Part shown: positions 9,860 through 22,297 of the stretch, piece by piece
How the letters are laid out: the number at the start of each line of letters is the position of its first letter
Numbering within the stretch: the stretch's first letter is position 1
Assembly: GCA_026419785.1 (NCBI GenBank)
Contig: JAODTK010005570.1
Coordinates: forward strand, 1-64,000
Source: Sclerodactyla briareus
Taxonomy: Eukaryota > Echinodermata > Holothuroidea > Dendrochirotida > Sclerodactylidae
Direction: 5' to 3'
Length of the DNA stretch: 64,000 nucleotides
The notes under the pieces: generated by a model
Databases searched by the model: none
What the model was told of the DNA's origin: nothing
What the model saw: the letters and a program-made list of their open reading frames with translations, nothing else
Program-made: the position numbers and the translations under genes

Positions 9860-12040
9860 AACCCAGAGCTGCATTCATGAGACCCTGATCGCCGATGATG
9901 ATCCGTCACTCCAGAAGAAGCAGGAAGAAAGGACAGGAAGAAAGGGCGGAAGCAGTGACGACGAGACTCACAACATTCTCTGTGGACAACTCACTCGAAA
10001 GAAGTCCCCGGCCCGCGTTCAACGCATCATACCAGAAGGTCCGTAGCCACGCCAACGAAACTTATCGCCCTGGCAGGAGAATTGTTCTTAACGAGAGTCG
10101 AGTAGCTCTTTGGACCGCTACATCGGAGGGATACACTCCAACTACTTCCGGGGGTAAATGACGGTCATTCCACACTCTCATGCGCCATGTCCGTTGTACC
10201 GACGAGGGGGAAAGAGTTTGAGACACGTCACTCAGTCGGGGAGGAACTCGACGTGTAGATCTTGGCACACGAGGTCTCTCGTCAAGCGAAGCGGATACGA
10301 ACCCGCCTCCCAGGAGATAGTACAGTCAACGAGTCAGTCGCCTACTACAGAAGCTATTACGTTCATCCAGAACGGATGAACGGACTAATCTGGAAAATCG
10401 ACAATTACACACAAGACTCATCGACCTCATTCTCTCACGCGACTGCTTGAATTCAATGGGCTAATTTTACAGTTACAAACAATCGTTCGTGCAAAAGAGG
10501 CAGTCAAAGCGTCCCCTGAGATTTGAAACGTTTTCATGTACAAACCAGAAACTTTATATCATCCATCGCGATCGAGAAGTGAAACGAAATCCTAACAATG
10601 CCCAGGTACTGAGATGACATACTTCTAATATACAGTTGAGCTGAAGACGAACCGCAAAACAAAAAAAAAAACACACAATCAATGGTTGAAAACGTATCGC
10701 GCATACACCCTCCTCAAGTTCACAGGCAGATACATGATGTGAAGTCACATACGCGATTCTTACGGTTTTCAAGGGAGACAATTTCCGCCAACCGCAAAAC
10801 GGTCTTTCAGGATACTAAATTCTCTAAGCATACGGGAAACCTCATCAAGATGTATATCGAAACTCGGCTCATCCCCAAGCCGCCTTTCTATGACTTCAAT
10901 CAAAAGAAGAAATTCTGAAGTATACACCTATGCAACGAGGCAGATGTCATCGAGAAAAGCTATTTTTCTACCCAGAAAAACTCCCGCAACTGCACGGATG
11001 GAGAAGTTGGACTAATATGGCGGAGCCCGCACAATGGCACGCATAATCAGAACACCACTGGGGGTTCAAACTGCTTGGCCCCCCCATACTCTAAACCATT
11101 GTACTGTGAAAAGGCATTGACCCAGCATTGGCCTGATCAACGATCGCCCAAAACCGCTTCGCAATTGTTTCATAAAGCCCCCAAATTTCCGATGAAATAG
11201 TAGAAGAATTTATTAGCTAACTTCAAATTTTCCATGCGGGCCTACACATGGAGAAACAGAACGCGCAAGACGATACTCTTCTAAATCAGTTGATCGCAGC
11301 GTTATAGACGACACTTTACAGTAGATCAAGAAGGACCACCAAGCACCATCAAGGCACTCGGTAGGGGCAGTGGGGCACGGGACGCGCACATGGCTTTGGC
11401 GGCAGATATCGTCTCGAGATCGTAATTGTGGTAGCATTGTGTTTCTCGACCTACCGCAGTCATTTTAAAACCGAGCATCGAAAAGTTCTAAAGCCCGATC
11501 GTGGTTTCTATCACAGGGGTCAAATTTTCCGTCAAAAAAGCATTTAATTAAAACAACACACTTGGTCTGACTAAACCATACACTCCAAACTTTTGAAACT
11601 CCTGCTCACTTGGCTCACAAGTCCTGGGTAAAGAGAAAGAACTTCCGAACGTGACAATTGTTTATTTTCGGCCATATCTGGTGTTTAGCCTCATCAAGAA
11701 ATCACGGCGTTTTATTGCTAATCGATAGACGCATGGGCAACCCGGGAACGCGAACACATCACTTGTCAGACCTAACTGAGTCTATGTTTGACTTCGGTCA
11801 AGCCATTTACCGCTTTAATTTCAAGCTGTTTTGAAAAAAGCACCCAAATAAATTCAAAAGACCTATCAAAAACTTCACGCCGACTATGAACAAAGTGTTT
11901 TTTTGCCCAAGATCCATGCCCTGAAATTCATTGAGAGTGGATTCAGGCTCTCTATAGCCTCCCATAATAATTCAAGTCGTTCGCCGGGCAAGCGCAACAC
12001 TTGATGGTACGCAACCCAACTCACAAAACCACCCGCTCCC
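9860..12040 (+). mobile_element. Module B copy 1: Penelope-like reverse transcriptase fragment
   Basis: This copy carries the landmarks of a Penelope-type reverse transcriptase, spread over more than one reading frame. The FEFNG motif that precedes the template-grip region lies near 10,450. A catalytic DDI-type motif is at about 10,613. A TVFKG-type block that follows the palm is near 10,763. A thumb-like block is near 11,120. The order and spacing fit RT palm to thumb in Penelope-like elements. The part before FEFNG does not look like RT fingers, and I find no GIY-YIG endonuclease after the thumb, so the element looks truncated or rearranged. Apparent frame breaks are many, and some are probably consensus errors. 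The end (about 11,940-12,040) is C-rich spacer before the minisatellite. Confidence 0.6.
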
Positions 12041-12084
12041 CTCCCTAATTATGATATATACAATGTATACATGCAACATAGGTG

Positions 12085-12372
12085 TCACAACCGGTCATAA
12101 TTGGTGGAAAGTGAGCCATATTGGTGTGAGTGGGCCATATCGTTGGAAAATGTGCCCATATTGGTGGTAATAGCCACTTGGTGGAAAGTAAGTGTCGATA
12201 AGGATGGATAGTCGGTCATATTGGTTGATAGCGGCCATATTGGTTGGATTGGGAGAAAGTATCCTATATTGGCTTGGTAGGTGGCCATGTTGCTGGAAAG
12301 TGGGTCATATTGGTGAAGTGAGATCATATTGGGTGTGCAAATTGGCCATATTGGTGGAAGTAGTAGTAGTAG
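12085..12372. repeat. 20-bp minisatellite, C module of U1
   Basis: A degenerate tandem repeat of about 20 bp based on CCATATTGGTGGAAAGTGGG, ending in a short (TAG)n run. ORFs running through it on both strands (HIG.., YW..) are translations of the repeat, not genes. Homologous arrays lie at 17,810-18,160 and 29,800-30,138. Confidence 0.9.
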
Positions 12373-12815
12373 AGGGGTGATTCTCGTCTATCCGAACATT
12401 CTCAAGATGTAACATCCGCCACGTATCACGATCTTGCGCAAAGTTTACTGCTTCCTCGAAACTGTTAATGTTGATGTGCCTGAATTGCTGATTCCGAAAA
12501 AAATTTTCCTTTCCGACAGGGTAGTCACGGGTCTCAACTGGCTTAGTAGTAAGTCTCAATGCGTCCTCTCAAGCAATCTTCGCTGGAGCTTAATTCTTGG
12601 AGTCTCGCAACGTTACCGTGGGAAAAACTCTAAATCTTTCTATGTGTCTACGGATGAACCAGGGGTTTGGTTGGTCACAGGCATCATAGAGTTGGGGGTT
12701 TGTATCAAAGTGTATTGGTCTCATTGATGTTGAGAACGTTGCGGAGTAGGTCTCCTTCGAAAAGTGGCAATTGTTGTGATCAAGATCCTTCATTGCAACC
12801 CCCCAGTTTGACAAT
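12373..12815 (-). mobile_element. LINE-like ORF 3' end, minus strand, C module of U1
   Basis: Open minus-strand stretches end close to the (TAG)n tract beside the minisatellite. The reading contains EEAVNFAQDRDTWR, resembling the A-x-D-R-x-x-W-R ending of many non-LTR retrotransposon ORF2 proteins. The counterpart in U3 (30,150-30,400) ends in AQDRDTWRRLINEHVG followed by a stop. No reverse transcriptase motif is found farther upstream on this strand, so at most the extreme 3' end of a LINE is present. The alternative is the last exon of an unknown host gene. Confidence 0.35.
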
Positions 12816-13029
12816 TATAACAAAAAAATATACTTACATTAGGGCTCGAAAATCCGGAGTTGGAGGGCTGTTCCTACTACGTCCTTCTGCATTTGAAAAT
12901 TGTTGACAGGTGTTGATAAGCCTTATTGTTATACCTCCTGTTTTTCTGGTTAATGAGTCTTATTTCGTTCCAACAAATTTCCTACGTATTTACATTTCTT
13001 CAACTTCCACTGCCATTCACCAATATATT

Positions 13030-13224
13030 TTATTGAAACTTCCAGTTTTTCCGTGCTTTTATTTTCGATTTCTCCTTGTCAGTTTTCTTCTCAGCAGTCA
13101 CTCGTTCTTCGGCGTCTTGGCAGTATATGTTCACCATTTGATGCCCAAGAGATTTATCAGCGTATTGTTGGTCCACGGTGAAGGATTTGTCGGTGTATTT
13201 ATTTGCACTGTAGTCCATGATCAC
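13030..13224 (-). CDS. Unidentified Lys/Glu-rich ORF, C module
   Basis: A 64-codon minus-strand ORF whose C-terminal half is charged (AEKKTDKEKSKIKARKN). The U2 counterpart (18,779-19,048) keeps YADDSLGH and a charged tail (TARRKLKIKN) in its own frame. The charged, helical tail is conserved in character across two noisy copies, but I recognise no family. Here YAD precedes DKSLGH and has no RT context, so it is not a catalytic motif. Confidence 0.15.
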   Translation of the reverse strand: MIMDYSANKYTDKSFTVDQQYADKSLGHQMVNIYCQDAEERVTAEKKTDKEKSKIKARKNWKFQ

Positions 13225-13539
13225 CTAACTGAGTGGTTTGGATAAACTGCATCATGTCATTTTCATCATAACTGATTCCAAGAGTTGGCTAGTACGTATA
13301 AAAGATACTGAACTTTCAAAAGTCACTGTCACTTTGGGGGTACCACGATTTTCGTGCTGAATTAGTTCTATTTTTGCCGTCCTACGTTTGACTGTGTGTA
13401 GCAACATCACGCTAGGAATAGTGAATTAGGAGGGATTTCGTCTATTTCTAGATCTGTTTTTCAAAATTATTTAAAACTGTCCCTCTCTGGATCGTATCGA
13501 ACGTCTTCTGCTAATATCCAGCATTAGACGATTGTGTTA

Positions 13540-13640
13540 TATCCTATCGGTGAAGAATGGGCCTTATTAGTGGAAATTAGGGCAATATTTGGTTGAGCAA
13601 GTGGGCCATATTGGTGAAAAGTAAGTCCCTATAGGTGTAC
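13540..13640. repeat. Second minisatellite patch, C module of U1
   Basis: A few more copies of the 20-bp repeat, about 1.2 kb away from the main minisatellite. The U2 counterpart is at 19,245-19,335 and only a remnant persists in U3 (about 31,185-31,205). The two patches bracket the LINE-like stretch. Confidence 0.7.
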
Positions 13641-13979
13641 GGCGATTACATACATTCACCATCACTTCGTTGATTCCGACTTTTAATTTGGATCCAATTG
13701 AACTTGATCCCGTTTGTTTTCTTACATTGACCCTCGCCTTAGTTTTAGAGATGGCAACGGCGCTTGGGCACGTGCTTGACTGCCTCGCACCTTTTTTCCC
13801 GGTAAGGTCCAAACTGAGAACGCGTGTCCTCCCCCCTCCCGATCGAAGCCGACCATCATCGTTGCAAACAATTGCAATCCAATGGGAAGGAATTAACGAC
13901 CGAAACGGCTACATGTAACAGTATGGTCCCCAGCTTGTAGATGATGATTGAGTACTTCAAATGCAGATATCCGTTAGCA

Positions 13980-14506
13980 CTCCTCGCCTCATAATGGTGC
14001 ATGCATGGTGATAAGAACCATCGATGACCAATGAAATCAACACAGATTCACGCCTCATGGAGTTCCCAATATTGGGAGAGATCATGGGCCTATGCAGACA
14101 TCCATGACAACTTTTCCGCACGTTAACCACCATTATACCATATAATATGGCCTGTCCATTGAGTATATTGTCATGGAAATTTATGTGTAACCTGTTCATT
14201 TTCACGATCATTAATCATACATGGCGGCACACCGAACAGGTCTAAATGATACAGGTGTCAGCTGATCCGTGTTATGATTTTGATGAACCCTTTCGAACAA
14301 GGGACTCACTTAGTCGGAATCTTTCAATTGAGCATTACCACAACATTTCTTCTGCAGCAGAAACGGGGAATGGCCGATTCAAACATATTTTCTTCCGTTA
14401 GTAGTATCATTGAGTAATAGTTTTCATTGACTATTGTCCGCATTCATTCAATCAGTAACGAAACGCGAATTGGTCTTTATTATTCAAATACACTAAACAA
14501 AACCAG
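13980..14506. repeat. Module D of U1
   Basis: Homologous to 19,680-20,330, 31,560-32,210 and 44,880-45,580. It starts around 'taatggtgcatgcatg' and includes 'ttgatgaaccctttcgaaca'. I recognise no coding motif. It ends at the CCAG joint where a second B module begins. Confidence 0.7.
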
Positions 14507-16690
14507 AGCTGCATTCATGGAGAACCTGATCGCGATGATCCCGTCAACCCCAGAAAGCAGTGAAGAAAGGGCGGATAGCAGTGACGACGAGACTCTCAAC
14601 AACAGCCTCTGTGGACAACTCACTCCGAAGAAGTCCCCGGGACGGTTTTCAACGCCGTCATCCCAAGAAGTCCGTAGCCACCGCAACGATTATCGCCCTG
14701 GCCAGGAGAATGTTAACGAGAAGCTCGAGGAGCTCGACCGCTACATCTCGGAGGGCTAACTCCAAACTTCCGGGCGTAAATGACGGTCATTCCACACTCT
14801 CATGCGCCATCCGTTGTACCGAGAGGGACAAGAGTTTGAGGACACGTCCACTTCCGGCGGGGAAGGGAAAACTTGACTGTGTAGATCTCGGGCGCGACGA
14901 GGGTCTAGTCAAGCGAAGCGGAGGATACGACCAGCCTCCAGGAGAAGTACAGTCAACGAGTCCAGTCGCCTACTACAGAAGCTATGTACGTTCTCCAGAA
15001 CGGCTGAACGGGACTCTAAACTGGAAAAATCGACACTACACACAAGACTCATCGCCTTTCCTTCTCTCACGTACTGCTTTGAATTCAATGGCTAATTTTA
15101 CAGACAAACAATCGGTTGTGCAAAGAGCAGTCAAGCGTCCCCTGAGATTTGAGACGTTTTCATGTACAAACCAGAAACTTTATATCATCCAATCGCCAAT
15201 CGAGAACGAACATCCTACAATGGCCCGGTGGTACTGAGATGGCATTACTTTAATATACAGTAGTTGAGCTGAAGACGAACCGAACTCAATGGTTTTGTGA
15301 AACGTTAATCAGCGCATTACACCCAATCCTCAAGTTCACAGCAGGAACTGATGCTGAAGTCACAATACGTCGATCTTACGGGTTTTTTCAAGGGAGAAAT
15401 TTCCGTCTAAACGGTCTTTCAGTACTAACTATACTAAGCCTACGGGAACCTATCAATATGAATCGAAACTCGGCTCATCCCCAAGCCCCTTTCAATGACT
15501 AATCAAAAGAGAAATTCTGAAGTAAAAATATGCAACAATGAGGCAGATTTCATCGAGAAGAGGAAATATATTTTCTACAGAAAAAATCCGCAACTGCACG
15601 GAGGAGAAGTGACTAATATGCGGAGCCCGCACAAAATGGCACGCATAACCGAAACCACCACTGGGGTTCAAACTGACTTGCACACCCCTATCAAAACCAG
15701 GGACTTGATGAAAGCCTCTTGACCCAAGGCATTGCACTGATCAACGATCACCAAAACCGATTTTTCGCAATTGTGTCTAAAAGCCCCAAAATTCCGATTG
15801 AATGAAATATGAGAAGAGATTATTAGTTAACTTCAAGTTCCATGCGGGCCTACACATGGAGAAACAGAACGCGAAGGGACGAATTCTTCTAAATCAGTTG
15901 AATCGCAGCGTCATTAGAACGTAAACTAAAAGTTAATCAAGAAAGACAGCAGAAGACCACCAGCGACCATCAAGGCACTCGGAGGGGCAGGGCGGCGGCA
16001 GTGGGGCACGGGACCGCGCACATGGCTGGCTTGGCGGCCAGATTCGTCTCGAGATTTCATCGTATGTGGTAGCATTATAGCATTGATGTTTCTCGAAACT
16101 TACCGAAGTTCATTTTCACCGAGCGTCGAAAAGTTCTAGCCCGATCCGTGGTTTCCAAAGGGGTCAAATTTTTGTCAGCATTTAAACAACACTTGGTCTG
16201 ACTGACAATACCAATCACAAACTTTTGAAAACTCCTGCCAACGTGGGACTCACAAAGTCTGGTGTAATAGAAGAATAGGAAGAACTTACGACGTTCGTGA
16301 TCAAAGTGTTTTTATTCGGCCATATATGGTGTTAGCCCATCAAGAATATCAAGGACGTTTATTGCTTACTTGATAGGCGCATGGGCAACCCGGGAACGCG
16401 AAAACATCACGTTCAGACTTACTGAAGTAATATGTTTGACTTGGTCAAGCCAAGCCATTTACCGCTTATTTCATAGCGTTGTGAAAAGCACCCAGATTAA
16501 TTCAAGACCTTCAAAAACTTCACGCCACTATGACACAAAGTGTTTTTTGCCCAAGATCAAGGCCCGAAATTCATTGAGTCGGATTCCAGGATCTAGATAG
16601 GCCTCCATAATAATCAAGTCTGTTCGCCGGCAAGGCAACACTTGATGGTAAGCAACACAACCGCAAAACCCACCCCCCTCCCTCCTATTA
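14503..16690 (+). mobile_element. Module B copy 2: Penelope-like reverse transcriptase fragment
   Basis: Collinear with the copy at 9.86-12.04 kb, but starting at the recombination joint at 14,503. A 225-codon open stretch (14,560-15,237) crosses this region but changes character, so it does not represent one protein domain throughout. It ends with PTMARWY immediately before the position of the catalytic aspartates, the usual context of the RT active site. The TVFKG-type block follows near 15,378 and the thumb-like segment near 15,740. The 5' part (residues about 1-40 of the overlapping frame at 14,510-14,660) is Ser/Glu/Asp-rich and of unknown role. Confidence 0.6.
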
Positions 16691-17780
16691 TTGAAGTTTA
16701 GTTTTATTTAGTTTAGTTTAGTGAATATAGGGTCAGGAAGAGGACATGATCCTCATAAACGCCCCCGAAGCCACAACACCCCAGGAAAGAAAATGAACCA
16801 AAACCGAACTAAATATACGCCCATGATTCCTGAAACATAAATCAAGCAATGTTCTTGCCGCATTCCAGTTCTTAGAGCAACAACATTTTCAGGAAACAAT
16901 CCATCATTGACACTATTGCGAGAAGAAATATTTACGAATGCCATTCTGCAGCGCTTGCCACGAGCTTGAGGACAGTGGCCTCTATTTGCAGTAGTAACAT
17001 TGGAAACTGCAAAGAAGTAGTGGAGGACAGGCCATCGAGTTCCATGTAGACAATTTTGTGAAACCGAATCAGTCACCCCGAATTCGCCTCCCAGCTCCAT
17101 GGTAGTTTAGACCGAGACGCCTTAATCTTTCGTCGTAAGGATAAATTTTTAAGACAGTGAATCATTCTGTGCCCTACGCTGAACGTTCTCAATTACCTGC
17201 TTGTCTTTTGCCAAGTAGGGTTCCACACTTGTAAAGAATTACTCTAGGTGCGGGTCTCACCAGTTGCTTAAACACGCCTGACAAACAAATCATTATTCAA
17301 GTAAAACTGAAGTGACGTCTAATTAAGCCAAGAATCCAATACATCTTCTAGCAGCTTCGGCAAACACTGCTTGGAAGTTTGTCCAAAGAAGAATCAAAAC
17401 AAACCCAAGATCTTTTTCTGAAATCACCTCCTGAATATTTCGGCCATTCAACTTGAAAGGAAAGCTTTGCGATTGTGAAAAACCAACATGCATAACTTGC
17501 AACTTGTCGACATTGGAAAAACATTTGCCAGTCAGGAAGACCATTTGGAAATTTATCCAGATCCCTTTGAACAAACGCAGCATCATCATTAGAACCGACC
17601 CTCCCGTCACAACTAGTAGCGTCTCGAAACTTCTAACCCATGAATCAACAGAACCTCAAGATCGTCAATATAGCCCAGAAACCAGGAGCGGCCCAAGAAG
17701 AAAACCGATCCCGGGGAACACCACTAGGGACCTTTTGCCAAGAAGACGACCCGCCATTAATGACAAATCGGTTGTTCCAG
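16691..17780 (-). mobile_element. 5'-truncated CR1-like LINE inserted in U2 (minus strand)
   Basis: U1 and U3 read directly from the C-rich end of module B into 'atgatatata', so this 1.1-kb segment is an insertion. Its low-coordinate end is a (TTTAG/TTTAA)-rich tail, and the reverse complement of 16,698-16,800 matches the 3' end of the LINE at 36.4-39.1 kb. The minus-strand protein at 17,323-17,610 contains EKDLGFVLILLW and ends AARRCIGFLA, and the one at 16,753-17,100 covers the ORF2 C-terminus. Both are typical of the region after the RT palm. The EN domain and most of the RT are absent through 5' truncation. The copy is divided between frames and cannot move on its own. Confidence 0.8.
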
Positions 17781-17809
17781 ATGATATATACTGATATACA
17801 TGCAAACAT

Positions 17810-18160
17810 AGGTGTCACAGGTCATATTGGGGATTGGAAAGTGAGCCATATTAGTAGGAGGTGGGCCCTATCGGTGAAAATGGGCCATATTGGGTATGGT
17901 AGCCATATTGGGGAGGAAGTGTAGTATATATGGTGAAAAGTGGGCCATATTGGTGGGAAGTAGGCCACATTGGTGGAAAGTAGTGATATTGGTGGCTAGT
18001 CGGTCATAGTGTGGTAGAGGGCATATTGGGGATGGGAGGAGAAAGTAGCCTATATGGTGGGTATGGGCCATGTTGATGAAAGTGTGGTCATATTGTGGAA
18101 AGTGAGTCATATTGGTGCAAATTGGGCCATATTGGTGGAGTTCAGTAGTAGTAGTAGAGG
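17810..18160. repeat. 20-bp minisatellite, C module of U2
   Basis: Same CCATATTGGTGGAAAGTGGG-type repeat as at 12,085. It ends in (TAG)n at about 18,145-18,160 and is followed by the same LINE-like minus-strand sequence (18,165-18,560). Confidence 0.9.
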
Positions 18161-20329
18161 GTTGAGTCTCGTCGATCCGACATCTCATAGATTAACCTCC
18201 GCCACGTCTCAACAATCATTAGCGCAAGTGTGTTGCTCACTCGAAACTGTTAATGTTGATTGTCCCTGATTCCGATGTGATTTTTCCGGCAGGTAGTTCA
18301 TCGGGTCCTCCTGGCTTAGTAGTAATTCTCAATGCTTTCTCAACCATCTTCGCTGGAGCCTTCTCCTTGGAGTCTCGCAAGCGTGACCGAAAAATCTAAA
18401 TTCTTCGATTGCTACTAACGGGGATGACCAAGGGGTTTGGTTGGGCACATCATAAGTTGGGGTTGGGTATCACTTTTTAGTGGTCCCTCTATGTTGAGAA
18501 CGTTGGCGTAGTAGTCCTCCTTCGAAAAATGTCCATTTGTGACAGACCTTCATTGCACCCACAGTTCGCAATTATACAAAAAATCCTGTACATTAGGGCA
18601 CGAAAATCCGGATTGAGGCTTGTTCCTACGCGTCTGCATTTGAATTGGTTGACATAGTGTTGGGAGCATTGTTGGTTATACCTAGTTTTCTGGTAATGAC
18701 TTATTCGGTTCCCAACAAACTTCCTACATATTTACTTTTCTTCCACCTTCCACTGCCATTCCTTGTTATTGAAAACTTCTACATTTCGTTCTTTATTTTC
18801 AATTTTCTCCTTGCAGTTTTCTCAGTCCACTCGTTGCTTCGCGTCTTGCATATATGTTCCCAGTTATGCCCAAGAGAATCATCAGCGTAGTGTTGGTTCC
18901 ACGATGAAGGATTGTCGGTGTTATTATTGCACTTTAGCATATCACTAACTGAGATGGTTGGATAACTGCATAAAAAAAAAAAAAACAATGTCATTTTCAT
19001 CTGATTCCAAGAGTGGCGTAGGTACGTTATAAGATAATGAACTTGCACGTCACTATGTGGGGACCCTGATTTTGTGCTGAAATTTTCCTAGTTTGCCGTC
19101 TACTTTGACTGTGTGTGCACAATCGTCATAGTAATAGTAAAATATATGGATCGGCGATCTCGGACTGTCGAGAAGTTATTTATAACTGTCCCTCTTTGGA
19201 TCGTATCGAACGTTTTGCTAATTCCGCCATTAGAAGATTTGATGTATATCCTATCGGTGAAAGAATGGTCCTTATTATTGGAAGTAGGCATATTGGTTGA
19301 AGTGGGCCATATTGGTGGCAAAGTAAGTCATATGGTGTCCAATTACATTCACACACATTTCGTTGAGTTCCGACATTTATTTGATCCAATTTTAATTGAT
19401 ACGCGTTTGTTTGCTTACATGGACCTCGCCGTAGTTGGAAGGTGCACGGCGCTCGGGCACGGTGCTTGACTGCCTCGCCTTCGGGAAGGACCAAAAACGA
19501 GAAACGCGGTGTCTCCCGATCGAAGCCACCCATCATCGTTTTGCAAAATTGCCACACTCCATGGAAGGAATAACGACGACCCTGGCGACATGTTAACAGT
19601 ATGGTCCCCAGCTTTTGTATAAAAAAAAACAAAAAAAAAAAAAAGATGATGATGGAGTACTCATGCATTCGTTAGCACTCACTCGCCTCAATATGGTGCA
19701 TTCATGTGATAAGAACCATCGATGACAATGAATCACACGATCACGCCTCATGATTTCCTGAATATTGGGATGAGATCATGTTCCCATGCAGACATCCATG
19801 ACAACTTTTAATGTCACGTTAACCACCATTTTACTCATATAATATTGGCCGTCATTGAGTATATTCATGGAAATTTAATGTGTAACCATGTTCATTTCAC
19901 GATCATTAAACATACATGGAGGGCACACCGACAGTCGAAATGACAAGTATCAGTCTGATTCAGTGTATGTTGATGAACCCTTTCGAACAAGGGACTACTT
20001 AGTCAGGAATCTTTCATTGAGCATTACCAACAACATTTCTTCTGCAGCCAAAACGGAGATGGCGATTCAAACAGATTTTCCAGTTCAGTAGTGCATTGAG
20101 TACCTTTCATTGCCTTATTTTTGCGCATTCATTCATCGAGTAACGAAACGCGAATTGGTCTTTATTATTGCCGAGTATACAATCCAGTTCACAATTTGCA
20201 CTCAGTTGCAAGCAATGGCATAGTGGCAAGGGAAACATTGCCAAACTGTGACGGCCACTACATATCCTTCAGCACGACATGTTTGCATCCCCACCTATAT
20301 CATTGACATGTCATAGTTATACACGGCAA

Positions 20330-22297
20330 GATTCATTTTTCGCAATTTAACAGAAAGTTGTAATGGTAGGCAACCCGGAATGACATTTTCAACTACCCGA
20401 AGAGACTCTTCTCGCCTCGAAAATATCGGTCATCCTTGGTCAGGGAGAGCTGACTCTAATTGGTAAAAATGTAATAATATAATCGTTGCACTATCTCAGT
20501 TGGTTATTCTATTTTATGTTTCCAAGACCGGCGCTTATTTTGTAAGGAGATTCAAAGAAATAACTGTATATTTGAAATCTTTGGTCTGGAAACCAGAAAA
20601 AAAAACGAAAAGCGTTTAGTCTATGGAGAGGAGTTTTATAGTGGGTTGGTTACTTGGTGCGAGAAAGACGACAGAATTTTTGCTAAATGTTACTTTATTC
20701 AACAACAGAAACAATGAAATCCCTAACAAAATTTCCGTTTGTCTATGTTACGTCATGCGTTATTGCGTCAATTGGGATTCTCCCCATTTCTCTGCTTCTC
20801 CGAAACTTTGAAGGCCGATATCTCCACATAGGAGACGCTTATTGAATGGTTTTGAATCTGGGAGAAGTTTTTCCATTCCCTTTCACAATCAGACATTCAG
20901 TAACGATTGTTCACTCGGCCTGATGACTTTTCAGATTTTGGTGTTTATGTAGACTTACTTTCTTTTTACAGAAATCCATAATCTCCATGACGGAATGGAT
21001 TAGCTGATTTTCAACACCTATTTGATCCCTTGACATTACACAATATTATAATTTTTGTTCAAAAGCCAAAAAAAAACGGATTATCATGCAGTGCTGGTCC
21101 CCCCGCTCTAAGAAAATGTGTGTCCATTTGACCCGAGACGGCATTGAGAAAACCATATTTATTCCGTAACGTAAAAATGAGTTCTGACTTAACCTATCAG
21201 AAATCAGCGGCGATTTTGAATTTATCCACTAGTGACTGTTTATGAGAGCAATTCGCAAATCTTGATGAGTAGCATATGCCCATAACAACCTCTTATAATG
21301 TACCTCTGATTGCTTGCGAGTCTTAGACATTAGTTTATCTTGAACTCGTGTGCTCGCCATTTTCAAACTACACGATTCACGGCAAGGACAACCGATGCCC
21401 CTTGTGGCCGTGATTCCTGCAAATCATATTACATGTCCAGTAGCTCATGCTGTGTCCGTCCCACTTCATCGTACGCAGAGACACGCTTACAGGTCCACAT
21501 GACTTACTCAACCCCAGACGCTGTTACGCAGAACAGATCGTCATTAATAGCATCATGACCGATATTTCGGAGATTCTCACCCCGTTAGTCAGTGGAAAAA
21601 CACTTAATGAGGCATTACCCCTAGAATACAAATGGGAAGAGCAAGAACGTACTTGTCAACGATTCACTTGAGGATTCGAACGTGTCCTCATGAGTACATG
21701 TCACTGCAAGTTTTCAAGTCCTTCAGTAATAACTCGTTCCTCATTTTTCCGGTGACAACTCTGCTCACAACTCAACCTGGGCGGTCTATTCCATGAGCTT
21801 TCGTTAGACTCTCGCGAAAATAGGTTTGATAACTTATCAATAGTGATACGTATCTTATGTGAAAGTCTTCCTAATGCCTGACGGCCAATCAAGAGTCCCT
21901 TAAAGATCGCTAACTATTTTACCAAGAAGGAAAATACGTAGTACATAGTGGAAGTAACAATCGCGCTGTGATGCAATGTCTAGATCATATGAGCAATGAG
22001 CTCCTGCTGGAATCGCCAGTTGATTTCCGGTCAACCCATCCCCGATTTACGGAGTACCATACTCATAACGAAAGAAGAATCGTACGGTGACATGTTATGT
22101 CACACTTGGAAAAGAGATAGCCAAGATTTCGGAATGAATCTTGCCGTATGCACGTGAGGGAGTTAATTGTTTCAATACAAGAATCAGCTGATATATATGT
22201 TTTCCACTGAGGACCCAACCGATAATCATAGCTATTATATTTCTATTGGATTGCCCTTACGGTTCGAAAAATATTAATACAAGTAACACTCTCGAGA
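20330..22297. repeat. Module E of U2
   Basis: Homologous to 32,210-34,225 and, in pieces, to 47,622-50,963. It contains an intact counterpart of the SINE insertion site of U4 ('ctagaatacaaatgggaag' near 21,624). I see no recognisable gene. Confidence 0.7.

Larger units (their letters stand above)
4813..14506. repeat. Array unit U1 (modules A-B-C-D, lacks E)
   Basis: Module A spans about 4,813-9,870, B about 9,870-12,040, C about 12,060-13,980 and D about 13,980-14,506. Relative to U3, module A lacks about 750 bp (homologous to about 25,370-26,110) and carries a private insertion of about 335 bp at 8,735-9,066. At its right end D jumps directly into a second B module, so E is missing. Confidence 0.8.
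14503..22297. repeat. Array unit U2 (modules B-C-D-E, lacks A)
   Basis: Starts inside module B at a CCAG microhomology (14,503-14,506) shared with the end of module D. B runs to about 16,690, a private LINE insertion occupies 16,691-17,780, C is about 17,781-19,680, D about 19,680-20,330 and E about 20,330-22,297. The order matches U3 apart from the missing A and the LINE. Confidence 0.8.

Noticed and set aside
10456-10606. An apparent exon in each B module: ATGGCTAATTTTACAG, then about 126 bp, then CAG|GTACT like a splice donor.
   Set aside because: All four copies keep these strings, but read in the RT frame they correspond to the FEFNG-to-DDI part of the reverse transcriptase. The splice-like signals are better explained as RT coding sequence.
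11200-11940. A GIY-YIG endonuclease domain downstream of the Penelope-like RT, and its counterparts in the other B modules.
   Set aside because: I searched the frames of all four copies by eye for the Y-V-G-x-T context and Cys-rich linker and found nothing convincing.
13030-13224. YAD in QQYADKSLGH as a reverse transcriptase catalytic motif.
   Set aside because: Only one aspartate is present in this copy, no other RT landmark lies around it, and the following charged tail is unlike an RT palm.
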